Shown in pieces: positions 23,876-33,077 of a stretch of DNA of 64,000 nt (its first letter is position 1; every line of letters begins with the position of its first letter). This DNA is from Hypericibacter adhaerens (GTDB lineage: Bacteria; Pseudomonadota; Alphaproteobacteria; Dongiales; Dongiaceae): positions 3,437,001-3,501,000 of the forward strand of contig NZ_CP042582.1 in assembly GCF_008728835.1 (NCBI RefSeq), given 5' to 3'. The notes under the pieces are model-generated. The model saw only the letters and a program-made list of their open reading frames with translations. It was not told the DNA's origin and did not search any database. A program made the position numbers and the translations under genes.

Positions 23876-24715
23876 TCAGCAGCTCGGCTTGGGCAGGGTC
23901 TCGATCTTGGAGAGAGTGCCGAGGATCGAGAACTCGCCGTAATCGAGCACGAGGCGGTCGACCACGCCGTTGGCATAGAGGCGCAGGCTCTGCTCATGCT
24001 CGGGCTCGGCCGTCTCGCCCTTGGGGGCGTAGAAGGCGAGCGACACGTTCCAGCCGGGCACGCCCTTGAGCTCGCGGCGCTGGTCGGCCTCCTTGCGCGC
24101 GGCCTCGGGCAGAGGCGTGATCGCGGCGCTAACGGCGAAGAGCCCGTCCTGGTCCGAGCCGTCGAACACCTCCGCCCAGAGCATGGGCGTGCCCTTCATC
24201 GCCTGCTCGATCAGCACCAGGCTGTGCTGGGTGGGGAACAGGCTGCCGGCGGGCAGCGCCGTGTCATGGGCCTGCGGCTTGTTGTAATGCGCCTTGCCGC
24301 CGCTCTTGGAGAGGTCGGCATCGCCCCGGTACTCCGCGGTCACTTCCCCATTGGTCAGCTCGCGCGAGACGAAGCGGTAGTGGGTCCCGTCCTTCGATTC
24401 CCAGGAGGTCAGGCTCCAGCCCACCCGGGCGGCATCGCCGCTGGTATAGAGGAAGTCCATCTGCGAGCGCTGGGTGACGCTCCAGCCGTCGCAGGAATCC
24501 TGCCACTCGAAGGCCATTTCCCCTTCGACATCCGCGATATCACCGCCGCTCTTGAGGATTTGCATGTGGTAAAGCGCGCGGTGCGGCAGCGGGTCGACCA
24601 TGGCGGCCCGAACCGCCCCGGAACCGAACGCCGCACCCAGGCAAATGAAGGCCGCCCCGAGCCAAAGGGACCGGGCGAGGCCATGCCAAAGAGGGCGGGA
24701 AACGAGCGCTGACAT
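23876..24715 (-). CDS. eipB: EipB (DUF1849) periplasmic cell-envelope integrity protein
   Basis: A 279-residue secreted protein with a signal peptide at about 1-37 (hydrophobic GAAFICLGAAFG, then AVRA). The mature part matches the DUF1849/EipB family: HRALYHMQILKSGGDIADVEGEMAFEWQDSCDGWSV, YTSGDAARVGWSLTSWES, and LYANGVVDRLVLDYGEFSILG. EipB of Brucella is an eight-strand beta-spiral with a conserved disulfide between a Cys in the DSCDGW region and a Cys at the C-terminus. Here Cys75 and the terminal Cys279 fit that pair. Its role is maintenance of the outer envelope. The ATG is at 24715. It is convergent with dinB and the DUF559 element. Confidence 0.9.
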   Translation of the reverse strand: MSALVSRPLWHGLARSLWLGAAFICLGAAFGSGAVRAAMVDPLPHRALYHMQILKSGGDIADVEGEMAFEWQDSCDGWSVTQRSQMDFLYTSGDAARVGWSLTSWESKDGTHYRFVSRELTNGEVTAEYRGDADLSKSGGKAHYNKPQAHDTALPAGSLFPTQHSLVLIEQAMKGTPMLWAEVFDGSDQDGLFAVSAAITPLPEAARKEADQRRELKGVPGWNVSLAFYAPKGETAEPEHEQSLRLYANGVVDRLVLDYGEFSILGTLSKIETLPKPSC

Positions 24716-24822
24716 CCGTTGACCCGACGATTATGTCATGCTCCAAGCTAAAACGATAGCGCTCTGAAAACTCGACATTTCCTCCCCTTCATCTTCCTCC
24801 CTGCCCGCACCGGAGCATCGCC

Positions 24823-25788
24823 ATGCCGCCAAAGCCCACCGTGCTCGTGACCCGCAAGCTGCCGGACGCCGTCGAGGCGCGCCTGGCACGCGACTACGAC
24901 GCGCGTTTAAACGCGAGCGACAAGCTCCTGAGCGCGGAGGAGATCGTGGCCGGCGCCCAGAGCGCCGACGCGCTCCTGCCCTGCCCGACCTGCAAGGTTA
25001 CGGCCGACATGATCCGCCGCTTCCCGAGCCGGCTGAAGGCGATCGCGACCTTCTCGGTCGGCTACGAGCATATCGACGTCAAGGCCGCCAAGGAGCGCGG
25101 CATCGCGGTGGGCAACACACCCGACGTGCTGACCGATGCCACGGCCGATATCGCGCTCCTGCTCATGCTGGGCGCCGCGCGCGGCGCCTCCGAGGGCGAA
25201 CGCGCCGTGCGCGAGGCGACCTGGGGCGCCTGGGCGCCCACGGGCATGCTGGGCGTCCATATGACCGGCAAGCGCCTCGGCATCTACGGCATGGGCCGCA
25301 TCGGCCAGGCCGTCGCCAAGCGCGCCCGGGCCTTCGACATGAAGATCCATTACCACAACCGCTCGCGGCTTCCGCGCGACCTGGAACAGGGCGCCGTGTT
25401 CCATGAGCGCGCCGAGGACATGCTGCCGCATTGCGATTTCCTGTCGCTCAACGCGCCGGCCACGCCCGAGACCACGGGCTTCCTCAACGCCCAGCGCATC
25501 AAGCTGCTGCCGGACGGCGCCATCGTGGTGAACACGGCCAGAGGACCGCTCGTCGACGACGAGGCGCTGATCGCGGCGCTCAAATCGGGCAAGCTCTTCG
25601 CCGCCGGCCTCGACGTCTATACCGGCGAGCCCGCGATCAATCCCGCCTACCGTACGGTGCGCAACGCGTTCCTGCTGCCGCATCTGGGCAGCGCCACGAC
25701 CGAGACCCGCATCGCGATGGGCATGAAGGCCGTCGACAATCTCGACGCCTTCTTCGCCGGCAAGCCGATGCCGGCGAAGGTGGTGTGA
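24823..25788 (+). CDS. D-2-hydroxyacid dehydrogenase (glyoxylate/hydroxypyruvate reductase type)
   Basis: A 321-residue NAD(P)-dependent dehydrogenase. The Rossmann motif is GMGRIG (about 156-161). The catalytic Arg is in VNTARGPLVD, the Glu in EPAIN and the His in LLPHLGSAT, giving the complete R-E-H triad. The N-terminal VLVTRKLPDAVEARL and the cofactor-region HYHNRSRL (Asn-Arg-Ser after strand 2, favouring NADP) fit glyoxylate reductases of the GyaR/GhrB group. Exact substrate is not decided by sequence. A GGAGC ribosome binding site precedes the ATG. It is divergent from eipB. Confidence 0.9.
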   Translation: MPPKPTVLVTRKLPDAVEARLARDYDARLNASDKLLSAEEIVAGAQSADALLPCPTCKVTADMIRRFPSRLKAIATFSVGYEHIDVKAAKERGIAVGNTPDVLTDATADIALLLMLGAARGASEGERAVREATWGAWAPTGMLGVHMTGKRLGIYGMGRIGQAVAKRARAFDMKIHYHNRSRLPRDLEQGAVFHERAEDMLPHCDFLSLNAPATPETTGFLNAQRIKLLPDGAIVVNTARGPLVDDEALIAALKSGKLFAAGLDVYTGEPAINPAYRTVRNAFLLPHLGSATTETRIAMGMKAVDNLDAFFAGKPMPAKVV

Positions 25789-25803
25789 TTCGGGAATTCT
25801 GAT

Positions 25804-25902
25804 CTCCTCCCCCGTTCCGGGGGAGGATCAAGGAGGAGGCTGCTCGCCATCAGAAACCGAGCAGCCCTCTCCCTGACCTTCTCCCGCAGCACGGGAGAGG
25901 GG
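25804..25902. repeat. Double-hairpin G/C-rich palindrome (R5)
   Basis: The first hairpin is CCTCCCCC-GTTCC-GGGGGAGG (25806-25826); the last is CTCCCG-CAGCA-CGGGAG (25881-25897). The centre is CTGCTCG...CGAGCAG with AGGAGGAGG on one side and CCTCTCCCT on the other. It is the reverse orientation of R1 with a longer centre. It lies between two convergent genes. Confidence 0.85.
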
Positions 25903-25932
25903 ACAATATCTCGCTACTTTTCGTTGTTCCGC

Positions 25933-26961
25933 CTACCCCGCCGGCAATCCTGCCGGCTGCGGCAGGGTCATGGGGCGGAAGCCGCCGCCGCCATAGACGA
26001 TATCGCTGGCGAGGAGCTGCACCGGCTGGCGGTCGGGAAAGAGCTTGGCGATGGCGGCGAAGGCGCGATCGTCCTGCGGAGCCTCGAAGGCCGGGATGAT
26101 CACGCCGTTGTTCGCGAGATAGAGGCTGGTATAAGCCAGCGGCAGACGCTTGCCCTCGTCCGACTGGCGCGGCCGCGGCTGCTCGATCTCGATCAGCTGC
26201 AGCGAACGGCCCTTGGCGTCGCGGGCCGCCTTCAGCCGCTCGGCCGTGTCAGCATAGGCCGCGGCGTTGGCGTCGCTCTTGTCGGAGGTGGTCTGGACCA
26301 GCACCACGCCCGGCTTGACGAAGCAGAGCATCGTGTCGAGGCGACCGCCGGCCGGATCGCCCTCGATGGCGGCGGCCAGCCAGATCACGCTCTCGACGCC
26401 CAGATAGGTCTTGAGAATGGCCTCGACCTGATCCCGGTCATGGCCCGGATTGCGCTTGGGATCGAGCAGGATGCGCTCATTGGCGATGAGCGTGCCCTCG
26501 CCATCGGTCATGACGGCGCTGCCCTCGAGAACGAGCGGCGCCTGATAGCGGCGCATGCTGAGCTGCTCCAGGAGCTTTTCGGGAATCTGGATGTCGCCGT
26601 CGATCTCCGTGAAGCGCCCGCCCCAAGCATTCCAGCGCCAATTCACGCCGGCCACGTGGCCGGTGCCCGACAGGACGAAGCTCGGCCCGAAATCGCGCAG
26701 CCAGCTATCGTCCTGCGGCAGGGAAAAGCTCGCCACGCCCGAGGAGGTCAGCAGCGACACTTCGGCGACCTTGGTCGGCTTGGCGATCATGGTCACGGGC
26801 TCGAACCGCGCGATGGCCGTGGCCACCTCGGAGACGGCCTCGCGCGCCGGCCCCATATGCTCGCCCCACGCCTCGGAACGAACCGGCCACGCCATCCAGC
26901 AACGGCTGTGCGGCGCCCAGTCCGGCGGCAATCTGAACCCATCGTCGGCGGGGTGAGTCAT
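25933..26961 (-). CDS. Agmatine deiminase-like protein lacking catalytic residues
   Basis: A 342-residue protein of the agmatine deiminase/peptidyl-arginine deiminase (PPAD) family by overall similarity: PPDWAPHSRCWMAWPVR, DDSWLRDFGPSFV, WNAWGG, TDGEGTLIANERILLDPKRNP, LPLAYTSLYLANNGVIIPAF and SDIVYGGGG. The usual active site is not conserved. The Cys-containing GGGNIHCITQQ end motif reads GGGGFRPMTLPQP (Pro330 at the Cys position). The DGHVD histidine is Arg in AGGRLD, and the EGGSIHVDGEG histidine is Met in EGSAVMTDGEG. It is therefore probably not an active amidino-hydrolase of the known mechanism. The frame is open and codon use is normal, so it is not a decaying pseudogene. The ATG is at 26961; repeat R5 follows its stop. 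Confidence 0.82.
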   Translation of the reverse strand: MTHPADDGFRLPPDWAPHSRCWMAWPVRSEAWGEHMGPAREAVSEVATAIARFEPVTMIAKPTKVAEVSLLTSSGVASFSLPQDDSWLRDFGPSFVLSGTGHVAGVNWRWNAWGGRFTEIDGDIQIPEKLLEQLSMRRYQAPLVLEGSAVMTDGEGTLIANERILLDPKRNPGHDRDQVEAILKTYLGVESVIWLAAAIEGDPAGGRLDTMLCFVKPGVVLVQTTSDKSDANAAAYADTAERLKAARDAKGRSLQLIEIEQPRPRQSDEGKRLPLAYTSLYLANNGVIIPAFEAPQDDRAFAAIAKLFPDRQPVQLLASDIVYGGGGFRPMTLPQPAGLPAG

Positions 26962-27108
26962 GGGCGGCTCCCTCGTCGCGGCTTTTTGGCCGGCGGCGAC
27001 TTTAACAGGGCGGCCGGCCCTGTCCAACCGGACCTTCGCGTCTCCGTCAATCCGGCGGTTTCGGCGATCCGGGCGGCGGCCCGGCAAATGTCCGATTCCC
27101 CGGCAGCC

Positions 27109-28887
27109 CTATTTCTTGAGCGGCAGGGCGAGCCGGATATGCAGCTCCTTGAGCCGCGCCTCCGGCACCTCGGCCGGCGCCTGCATCAGGAGATCCTCCG
27201 CCTTCTGGTTCAAGGGGAAGGCGATGATCTCGCGGATGTTCCGCTCGTCGGCGAGCAGCATAACGATGCGGTCGATGCCGGGCGCCGAGCCGCCATGGGG
27301 CGGGGCCCCGAACTTGAGGGCGTTCAGCATGCCGCCGAACCGCCGCTCGACCTCGTCGGCGCCGTAGCCGGCGATCGAGAAGGCCTTGTACATGATGTCC
27401 GGCAGATGGTTGCGGATCGCGCCCGAGCTGAGCTCGACGCCGTTGCAGACGATGTCGTACTGGAACGCCTTGATCTCGAGCGGATCCTTCGTGGTCAGCG
27501 CCTCGAGCCCGCCCTGCGGCATCGAGAAGGGGTTGTGGCTGAACTCGATCTGCCCCGTCTCCTCGTTGCGCTCGTACATCGGGAAATCGACGATCCAGCA
27601 GAACTCGAAGCGGTTCTTGTCGATGAGGCCCAGCTCGTCGCCGAGCTTGGTGCGCACCGTGCCGGCAAACTTCTCCGCGACCGCCTTCTTGTCGCAGGCG
27701 AAGAAGACCGCATCGCCGTCCTTGGCCCCCGTCGCGGCCTTGATGCTGGCCACGCGCGCCTCGTCCAGGTTCTTGGCGATCGGACCTTTGGCGCCGTCCT
27801 TGGCGTAGACGATATAGCCCAGGCCGCCGGCGCCCTGCTCGCGCGCCCATTCATTGAGCCTGTCGAAGAAGCTGCGCGGCTTGTCGGCGGCGCCCGGCGC
27901 GGGGATCGCGCGCACGATCGAGCCGGCCGCCACGCCCTTGGCGAAGATGCCGAAGCCGGAATCGCGGAAGGCCTCGGTCACGTCGGCGATGACGATCGGG
28001 TTGCGCAGGTCCGGCTTGTCGGAGCCGTATTTCAGCATCGCATCGTCGAAGGCGATGCGCGGGAACGGCCGGCCGCTGACCTGGCGGCCATCGGCGAACT
28101 CCTCGAACACGCCATGGAGCACCGGTTCGATCGCGGCGAACACGTCCTCCTGGGTCACGAAGGACATCTCGAAATCGAGCTGGTAGAACTCGCCCGGGCT
28201 GCGATCGGCGCGGCTGTCCTCGTCGCGGAAACAGGGCGCGATCTGGAAGTAGCGGTCGAAGCCCGCGATCATCAGCAACTGCTTGAACTGCTGCGGCGCC
28301 TGCGGCAGGGCGTAGAACTTGCCCGGATGCATCCGGCTCGGCACCAGGAAGTCGCGGGCGCCCTCGGGGCTGGAGGAGGTCAGGATCGGGGTCTGGAACT
28401 CGGTGAAGCCCTGATCGATCATGCGCCGGCGGATGGACGCGATGACGCGCGAGCGCAGCAGGATGTTCTGATGCACGCGCTCGCGGCGCAGATCGAGGAA
28501 GCGGTAGCGCAGGCGGATCTCCTCGCCCGCATCCTCGTCGCTGTTGACCTGGAGCGGCAGCATCTCGGCGGTCGAGAGCAGCTCGAAGGCCTTGACCTGG
28601 ACCTCGATCTCGCCGGTCGGCAGCTTGGCATTGACGGTCTCGGGGCTGCGCTTCACCACCTTGCCGTCGACCCGGACCACGAACTCGTTCCGGGCGCCCT
28701 CGATCGCCTTGAAGATCGGGCTCGAGGTGTCGACCACGCACTGGGTCAGGCCGTAATGGTCCCGCAGGTCCAGGAACAGCAGGTTGCCATGGTCTCGTTT
28801 GCGGTGCACCCAGCCGGAAAGCCTGACATCCCGGCCGGCATCGGCCAGGCGGAGCGCGCCGCAAGTGTGGGTCCGGTAGGCATGCAT
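27109..28887 (-). CDS. aspS: Aspartyl-tRNA synthetase
   Basis: A class II synthetase of 592 residues, the bacterial size, with an N-terminal OB anticodon-binding domain ([19 protein letters not shown]). Motif 2 is [22 protein letters not shown], the bacterial GAD insert follows, and motif 3 is [14 protein letters not shown]. It charges tRNA-Asp, and in organisms without AsnRS also tRNA-Asn; which applies is not visible here. The ATG is at 28887. It is divergent from rnd across a 232-bp gap. Confidence 0.97.
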   Translation of the reverse strand: MHAYRTHTCGALRLADAGRDVRLSGWVHRKRDHGNLLFLDLRDHYGLTQCVVDTSSPIFKAIEGARNEFVVRVDGKVVKRSPETVNAKLPTGEIEVQVKAFELLSTAEMLPLQVNSDEDAGEEIRLRYRFLDLRRERVHQNILLRSRVIASIRRRMIDQGFTEFQTPILTSSSPEGARDFLVPSRMHPGKFYALPQAPQQFKQLLMIAGFDRYFQIAPCFRDEDSRADRSPGEFYQLDFEMSFVTQEDVFAAIEPVLHGVFEEFADGRQVSGRPFPRIAFDDAMLKYGSDKPDLRNPIVIADVTEAFRDSGFGIFAKGVAAGSIVRAIPAPGAADKPRSFFDRLNEWAREQGAGGLGYIVYAKDGAKGPIAKNLDEARVASIKAATGAKDGDAVFFACDKKAVAEKFAGTVRTKLGDELGLIDKNRFEFCWIVDFPMYERNEETGQIEFSHNPFSMPQGGLEALTTKDPLEIKAFQYDIVCNGVELSSGAIRNHLPDIMYKAFSIAGYGADEVERRFGGMLNALKFGAPPHGGSAPGIDRIVMLLADERNIREIIAFPLNQKAEDLLMQAPAEVPEARLKELHIRLALPLKK

Positions 28888-29119
28888 GGCAGGTTCGGGG
28901 CTCCCCTGGAGGGCTCGAGACGGGCGGTCGAAGCGGGCGCAAAAGGCACGGAAGCTGCCGGATTGTCAAGCACCGGGCCCCCGACCGGCGCTCCTGGCCG
29001 GGTCCGGGGCCGGCGCCTTCGGGAATGGCCCGGAAACCGGCCGATTCTCTGGCTTTTCCAGAGCTTGGGGGGCGCCCCGGCTTTCTCGCCGGGCAGAATC
29101 CGTGTATAGCACGGCTTCA

Positions 29120-30283
29120 ATGCAGCTCATTGCCGACACCGCCGCCCTCGCCGACTTTACCGAACGCCAGCATGGCGCCGGCTACATCACGGTCGACACC
29201 GAGTTCATGCGCGACCGGACCTATTGGCCGGTGCTCTGCCTGGTGCAGATCGCCGGGCCGGAAGATGCGGCCGTGATCGACGCGCTCGCGCCCGGCATCG
29301 ACCTCGCGCCATTGTTCACGCTCCTGGAGGATCCCAAGGTCCTCAAGGTGTTCCATGCCGCCCGGCAGGATGTGGAAATCTTCTTCCACCTGACCGGCAA
29401 GATTCCCGCCCCCATCGTCGACACCCAGGTGGCCGCCATGGTCTGCGGCTTCGGCGACGCCGTTTCCTACGAGAACCTGGCGGGCAAGCTGGCCGGGGCC
29501 CGGATCGACAAATCCTCGCGCTTCACCGACTGGTCGCACCGGCCCCTGACCGAGCGCCAGCTTCACTACGCGCTGAGCGACGTGACCCATCTGCGCCCCG
29601 CCTATGAAAAGCTGGCGCGCCGCATGGAGAAGACGGGCCGCACCGACTGGGTCTCCGAGGAGATGGCGATCCTGACCGACCCCGCCACCTATCGGCTGGA
29701 CCCGCGCGAGGCCTGGCATCGCCTGAAGCCGCGCAGCGACAAGCCGCGTTTCCTGGCCCTGCTGCGCGAGGTCGCGGCCTGGCGCGAGGAAGAGGCCCAG
29801 CGCCGCGACCAGCCGCGCAGCCGGATCGCGAAGGACGAGACCCTGACCGAGATCGCGGCCCATGCGCCGATCACGCCCGAGGAACTGGGCCGCTGCCGCG
29901 GGCTGTCCAAGGGTTTCGCCGAGAGCCGGCAGGGACAGGCCCTGATGGCGGCCGTCAAGCGCGCGCTCGAGCTGCCGGAGGACGATCTGCCGGCCCCGCC
30001 GCCGCGCGTTGAGACGCCGCCCGGCGTCGGGCCGCTGGTCGATCTCTTGCGGGTGTTGCTCAAGATGCGGTGCGAAACGCACCAGGTCGCGCAGAAGCTG
30101 GTGGCCTCGGCCAGCGAGCTGGAGCGGATCGCCGCGGACGACGATGCGCCGGTGCCGGCGCTCGCGGGCTGGCGGCGCGAGCTCTTCGGCGCCGATGCCC
30201 TGGCGCTCAAGCATGGCAGGCTGGCGCTGACCGCTTCGGGCAAGGAGGTCAAGATCGTGTCGCTGTCCCAGGCAGCACAATGA
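29120..30283 (+). CDS. rnd: Ribonuclease D
   Basis: A 387-residue DEDD-family 3'-5' exoribonuclease for tRNA 3' maturation. Exo I is VDTEFMRDRTYWP (Asp26, Glu28), Exo II is VFHAARQDVEIF, and Exo III is YALSDVTHL with Tyr and Asp. One HRDC domain is recognisable at about 210-290. The frame is open far upstream, but MQLIADTAAL is the family N-terminus, so ATG 29120 is the start. There is no ribosome binding site. A TATAGC hexamer at 29105-29110 would put transcription within a few bases of the ATG, so the mRNA may be leaderless. Confidence 0.94.
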   Translation: MQLIADTAALADFTERQHGAGYITVDTEFMRDRTYWPVLCLVQIAGPEDAAVIDALAPGIDLAPLFTLLEDPKVLKVFHAARQDVEIFFHLTGKIPAPIVDTQVAAMVCGFGDAVSYENLAGKLAGARIDKSSRFTDWSHRPLTERQLHYALSDVTHLRPAYEKLARRMEKTGRTDWVSEEMAILTDPATYRLDPREAWHRLKPRSDKPRFLALLREVAAWREEEAQRRDQPRSRIAKDETLTEIAAHAPITPEELGRCRGLSKGFAESRQGQALMAAVKRALELPEDDLPAPPPRVETPPGVGPLVDLLRVLLKMRCETHQVAQKLVASASELERIAADDDAPVPALAGWRRELFGADALALKHGRLALTASGKEVKIVSLSQAAQ

Positions 30284-30366
30284 CAGCGGCGCAATGAACG
30301 GCGCCCCATAGCCGAAGCGGAGTCCCGCCCCTAGATCATCCCATCGCCACCCTCGGAAGGCCCCCG

Positions 30367-31425
30367 ATGCGCGACGTCCGCTCCGCCCTGCCCCGCTCAT
30401 TCTTCCTGCTGCCGCTTGCGCTGGCCGCGGGCGCGCTCCTGATCCTCGCGGCCGTGCCGGCCCGGGCCAATCCGCCCGACGGCGCCCCCAGCCTCGCCTT
30501 TCCGGTCGATTGCCACATCAACCTCGACTGCTCGGTCCAGAAGTATTTCGACCATGATCCGGGACCGGGCGCGAAGGACTATATGTGCGGCGATCTGGTG
30601 AACGACAAACACACCGGCATCGACATCCGCATCCCGAGCTATGTGGATATGCGCCGCGGCGTGAAGGTGCTGGCCGCGGCCCCCGGCACCGTCTGGCGCA
30701 CCCGCGACGGGATCGAGGACATCAATGTCCGGGAGATCGGCGCCGAGGTGGTGGACGAGTACGGCCTGGGCAATGTCGTGGTGATCGACCACGGCAATGG
30801 CTGGCGCAGCTTCTACGGCCATATGCGCAAAGGCAGCCTGACGGTGAAGGAAGGCGACCATGTCGAGGCCGGCCAGCAGGTCGGGCTGATCGGGCTCTCG
30901 GGCCTGACCGAGTTCCCGCATGTGCATTTCATGATCATGCACAACAAGGAAGCGATCGATCCCTTCACCGGCACGTCGGTCAACGATCCGCTCGCCTGCG
31001 GCGACACCGGGCACGCCCTGTGGAATCCGACGACGCTGGCGGCGATGGCCTATACGCCGACCGGCCCCCTCATCGCCGGATTCTCGACCGACAAGCCTGA
31101 CAAGGAATCCGCAAACAACGGCGTCTATGACAAGGCGCAGTATCCGGCATCGGCGCCGACGCTGTTCTTCTGGGCGACCTACTTCGGCATGAAGGCAGGC
31201 GACCGGCAGGTGATGCGCATCGTGGCCCCCGACGGCAAGGTCATCGTGAACTTCGACAAGATCATGGAGAAGGGGAGAATCCTGGGCTTCAACTTTATCG
31301 GCCTCAAAGCGCCGGAGGGCGGCTTCGCGCGGGGCACCTACCGCGCCGAGTTCCAGCTGCTGCGCGGCGACAGCGGCAACGACAAGATCGTCGCGGCGAT
31401 GGCGAGAACGGTGGAGCTGCAGTAG
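30367..31425 (+). CDS. Secreted M23-family peptidase
   Basis: A 352-residue protein with an N-terminal signal peptide (about 1-35, LPLALAAGALLILAAVPARA) and a LytM/M23 metallopeptidase domain. Zinc ligands are the His and Asp of KHTGIDI (about 81-87) and the final His of FPHVHF (about 182-187). GNVVVIDHGNGWRSFYGHM is a typical core strand. It probably cuts peptidoglycan cross-links or regulates amidases. The C-terminal 130 residues form a separate beta-rich region without a recognised family. The ATG start is at 30367, 83 bp after rnd. Confidence 0.88.
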   Translation: MRDVRSALPRSFFLLPLALAAGALLILAAVPARANPPDGAPSLAFPVDCHINLDCSVQKYFDHDPGPGAKDYMCGDLVNDKHTGIDIRIPSYVDMRRGVKVLAAAPGTVWRTRDGIEDINVREIGAEVVDEYGLGNVVVIDHGNGWRSFYGHMRKGSLTVKEGDHVEAGQQVGLIGLSGLTEFPHVHFMIMHNKEAIDPFTGTSVNDPLACGDTGHALWNPTTLAAMAYTPTGPLIAGFSTDKPDKESANNGVYDKAQYPASAPTLFFWATYFGMKAGDRQVMRIVAPDGKVIVNFDKIMEKGRILGFNFIGLKAPEGGFARGTYRAEFQLLRGDSGNDKIVAAMARTVELQ

Positions 31426-31438
31426 ACGGCGCCCTTGT

Positions 31439-31529
31439 CCCCTCCCCCATCTTTTGGGGGAGGGTTAGGGAGGGGGCTGCTCGGTTGGTGCAGCCCCCTC
31501 CTCAATCCTCCCCCGCAAGCGGGGGAGGC
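31439..31529. repeat. Double-hairpin G/C-rich palindrome (R6)
   Basis: The first hairpin is CCCTCCCCC-ATCTTTT-GGGGGAGGG (31440-31464); the second is the perfect 10-bp stem CCTCCCCCGC-AA-GCGGGGGAGG (31507-31528). The centre is GGCTGCTCGGTTGGTGCAGCC, whose complement differs from the R1 centre by one base in 21. It lies between two convergent genes, the M23 peptidase and ppx. Confidence 0.88.
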
Positions 31530-31547
31530 GATTTCTACTCTTGCTCG

Positions 31548-33077
31548 CTACCCCGCCCGCCGGCTGGTCAGCGTCGCGGTGCCGATGGGCAGGTCGAGGG
31601 CGCGGCCGAGTGCTTCGAGGCGGCGCTGCACCGCCTCGCCGAACATCGCCTCTTCGCCCTTCGGCAGGTTGAGCGTCAGGCGCGAGCCCGAGCGCGCGAG
31701 AGCCGTCCGGTCGAGCAGCGCCGGTGCCGCCGCCAGCGAGTAGGCCAGCCGCAGGCCCAGCCCCAGGATCTCGGCGTCGCGGCGCGCCTGGTCGCTCAGG
31801 AGCCGCAGCATCGAATCCATCCCCGGCAGCTCGTTCTCGAAGCCGTAGCGCTGGGCGATGGCGACGGCGGCAAAGACCCGCTCGTGATGGTCGAGGCCGC
31901 CGATCGGCAGGCGCAGGATGCGCATGAAGGCCTGCTCGGCGCGGTAATCCGGATGCTCGCGCCAGGCGATGTCGGAGAGCTCGCAGACCGCGAGCCGGAG
32001 CCGCGCCTCGGAAGCGGTCTCCTTGCCGTCGAAGATCGGCGTCAGCCAGGCCTTGAGCCGCGCGCCTTGCGAGCCGAAGCGGCCCTCGAGCAGCGCCAGG
32101 TCGCGCGCCGCCTCGTAGAGCGGGTCCTTGCGCTGCTCGGCGGGCGAGAGCCGGTCGAAGATCAGGCCCTCGCGCAGGCCATAGGCGGAGAAGTTGACGC
32201 TGTCGGGCCGCGCCAGCCGCAGCACGCGCTCGAGCACCAGGGCCGCCAGCGGCAGGCTGTCGAGGCGCCGTCGCGGCACGCCGCGGATGCTGGCCAGCGA
32301 CCGGCGCCCGAGGCGGCTGATGACGCGCGCCATCTCCTCGGCGGCGCGCCGGCTGATGGTATAGGCATGGATCACATGGAGCGGATAGCGCACCTGCTCC
32401 ATATGGATGCGGGCCAGCGTCCGCCAGGCGCCGCCCACCGGGAAGAACTCGCCGCCCTTGGCTTCCGCGAGCCAGTCCAGCTTCTCGAGATGCTGGTCGA
32501 CGGCCTTGCGCGCCTTGTCGCGATCGCCGTCGGCGATGTCCATGAGGCGCAAGGGACCGATCGGCAGGGTCACATGGCGCCCGGGCTCGCCCCGCGTCAG
32601 CCGCACCAGCTCCAGGCTGCCGCCGCCGAGATCGCCCATGATGCCGGAGGTATCGGGCATGCCCGACGCGACACCCAGCGCCGACAGGCGCGCCTCCTCC
32701 TCGCCCGAGATGATGCGGATCTTGCGCTGGCAGCGGCGCTCGGCCTCGGCCACGAACTCGGCGCCGTTGGCGGCATCGCGCACGGCCGCCGTCGCGACCA
32801 TGTCGAGATGGCCCACATCCATGCCGTCGGCCAGGCGGACGAACCGCTCCAGATTCCCGATCGCCATGGCGACGCCGTTCTTGTTGAGCTCGCCCGAGGC
32901 CTCGAGACCGCGGCCCAGGCCGCATAGCACTTTTTCGTTGAAGATCGGCCAGGGCGCGCGACTCAGCCGGTCGAAGACCACCAGACGGATGGAGTTGGAG
33001 CCGATATCGACCACCCCGATACGGGGAGAACGCGTTTTGCCAGCTCCGCTTTCTGCCATGCCGCGTCCGATTGTCAC
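31548..33077 (-). CDS. ppx: Exopolyphosphatase/pppGpp phosphatase
   Basis: A 509-residue Ppx/GppA family enzyme that releases phosphate from polyphosphate chain ends or converts pppGpp. The ASKHA-type motifs are [17 protein letters not shown] and [14 protein letters not shown], and ISGEEEARL is present. The C-terminal half is the HD-like helical domain of long Ppx proteins. It overlaps the ppk stop by 4 bp (GTGA, with GTG 33077 as start), giving translational coupling. An ATG at 33059 is an alternative start. Together with ppk it forms a polyphosphate synthesis and degradation operon. Confidence 0.92.
   Translation of the reverse strand: MTIGRGMAESGAGKTRSPRIGVVDIGSNSIRLVVFDRLSRAPWPIFNEKVLCGLGRGLEASGELNKNGVAMAIGNLERFVRLADGMDVGHLDMVATAAVRDAANGAEFVAEAERRCQRKIRIISGEEEARLSALGVASGMPDTSGIMGDLGGGSLELVRLTRGEPGRHVTLPIGPLRLMDIADGDRDKARKAVDQHLEKLDWLAEAKGGEFFPVGGAWRTLARIHMEQVRYPLHVIHAYTISRRAAEEMARVISRLGRRSLASIRGVPRRRLDSLPLAALVLERVLRLARPDSVNFSAYGLREGLIFDRLSPAEQRKDPLYEAARDLALLEGRFGSQGARLKAWLTPIFDGKETASEARLRLAVCELSDIAWREHPDYRAEQAFMRILRLPIGGLDHHERVFAAVAIAQRYGFENELPGMDSMLRLLSDQARRDAEILGLGLRLAYSLAAAPALLDRTALARSGSRLTLNLPKGEEAMFGEAVQRRLEALGRALDLPIGTATLTSRRAG

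Noticed and set aside
25924-29109. A 1061-codon plus-strand open frame opposite the deiminase-like gene and aspS
   Set aside because: It crosses two certain genes and an intergenic gap, and has His/Arg/Ala-rich sequence without domains; a GC-driven shadow frame.
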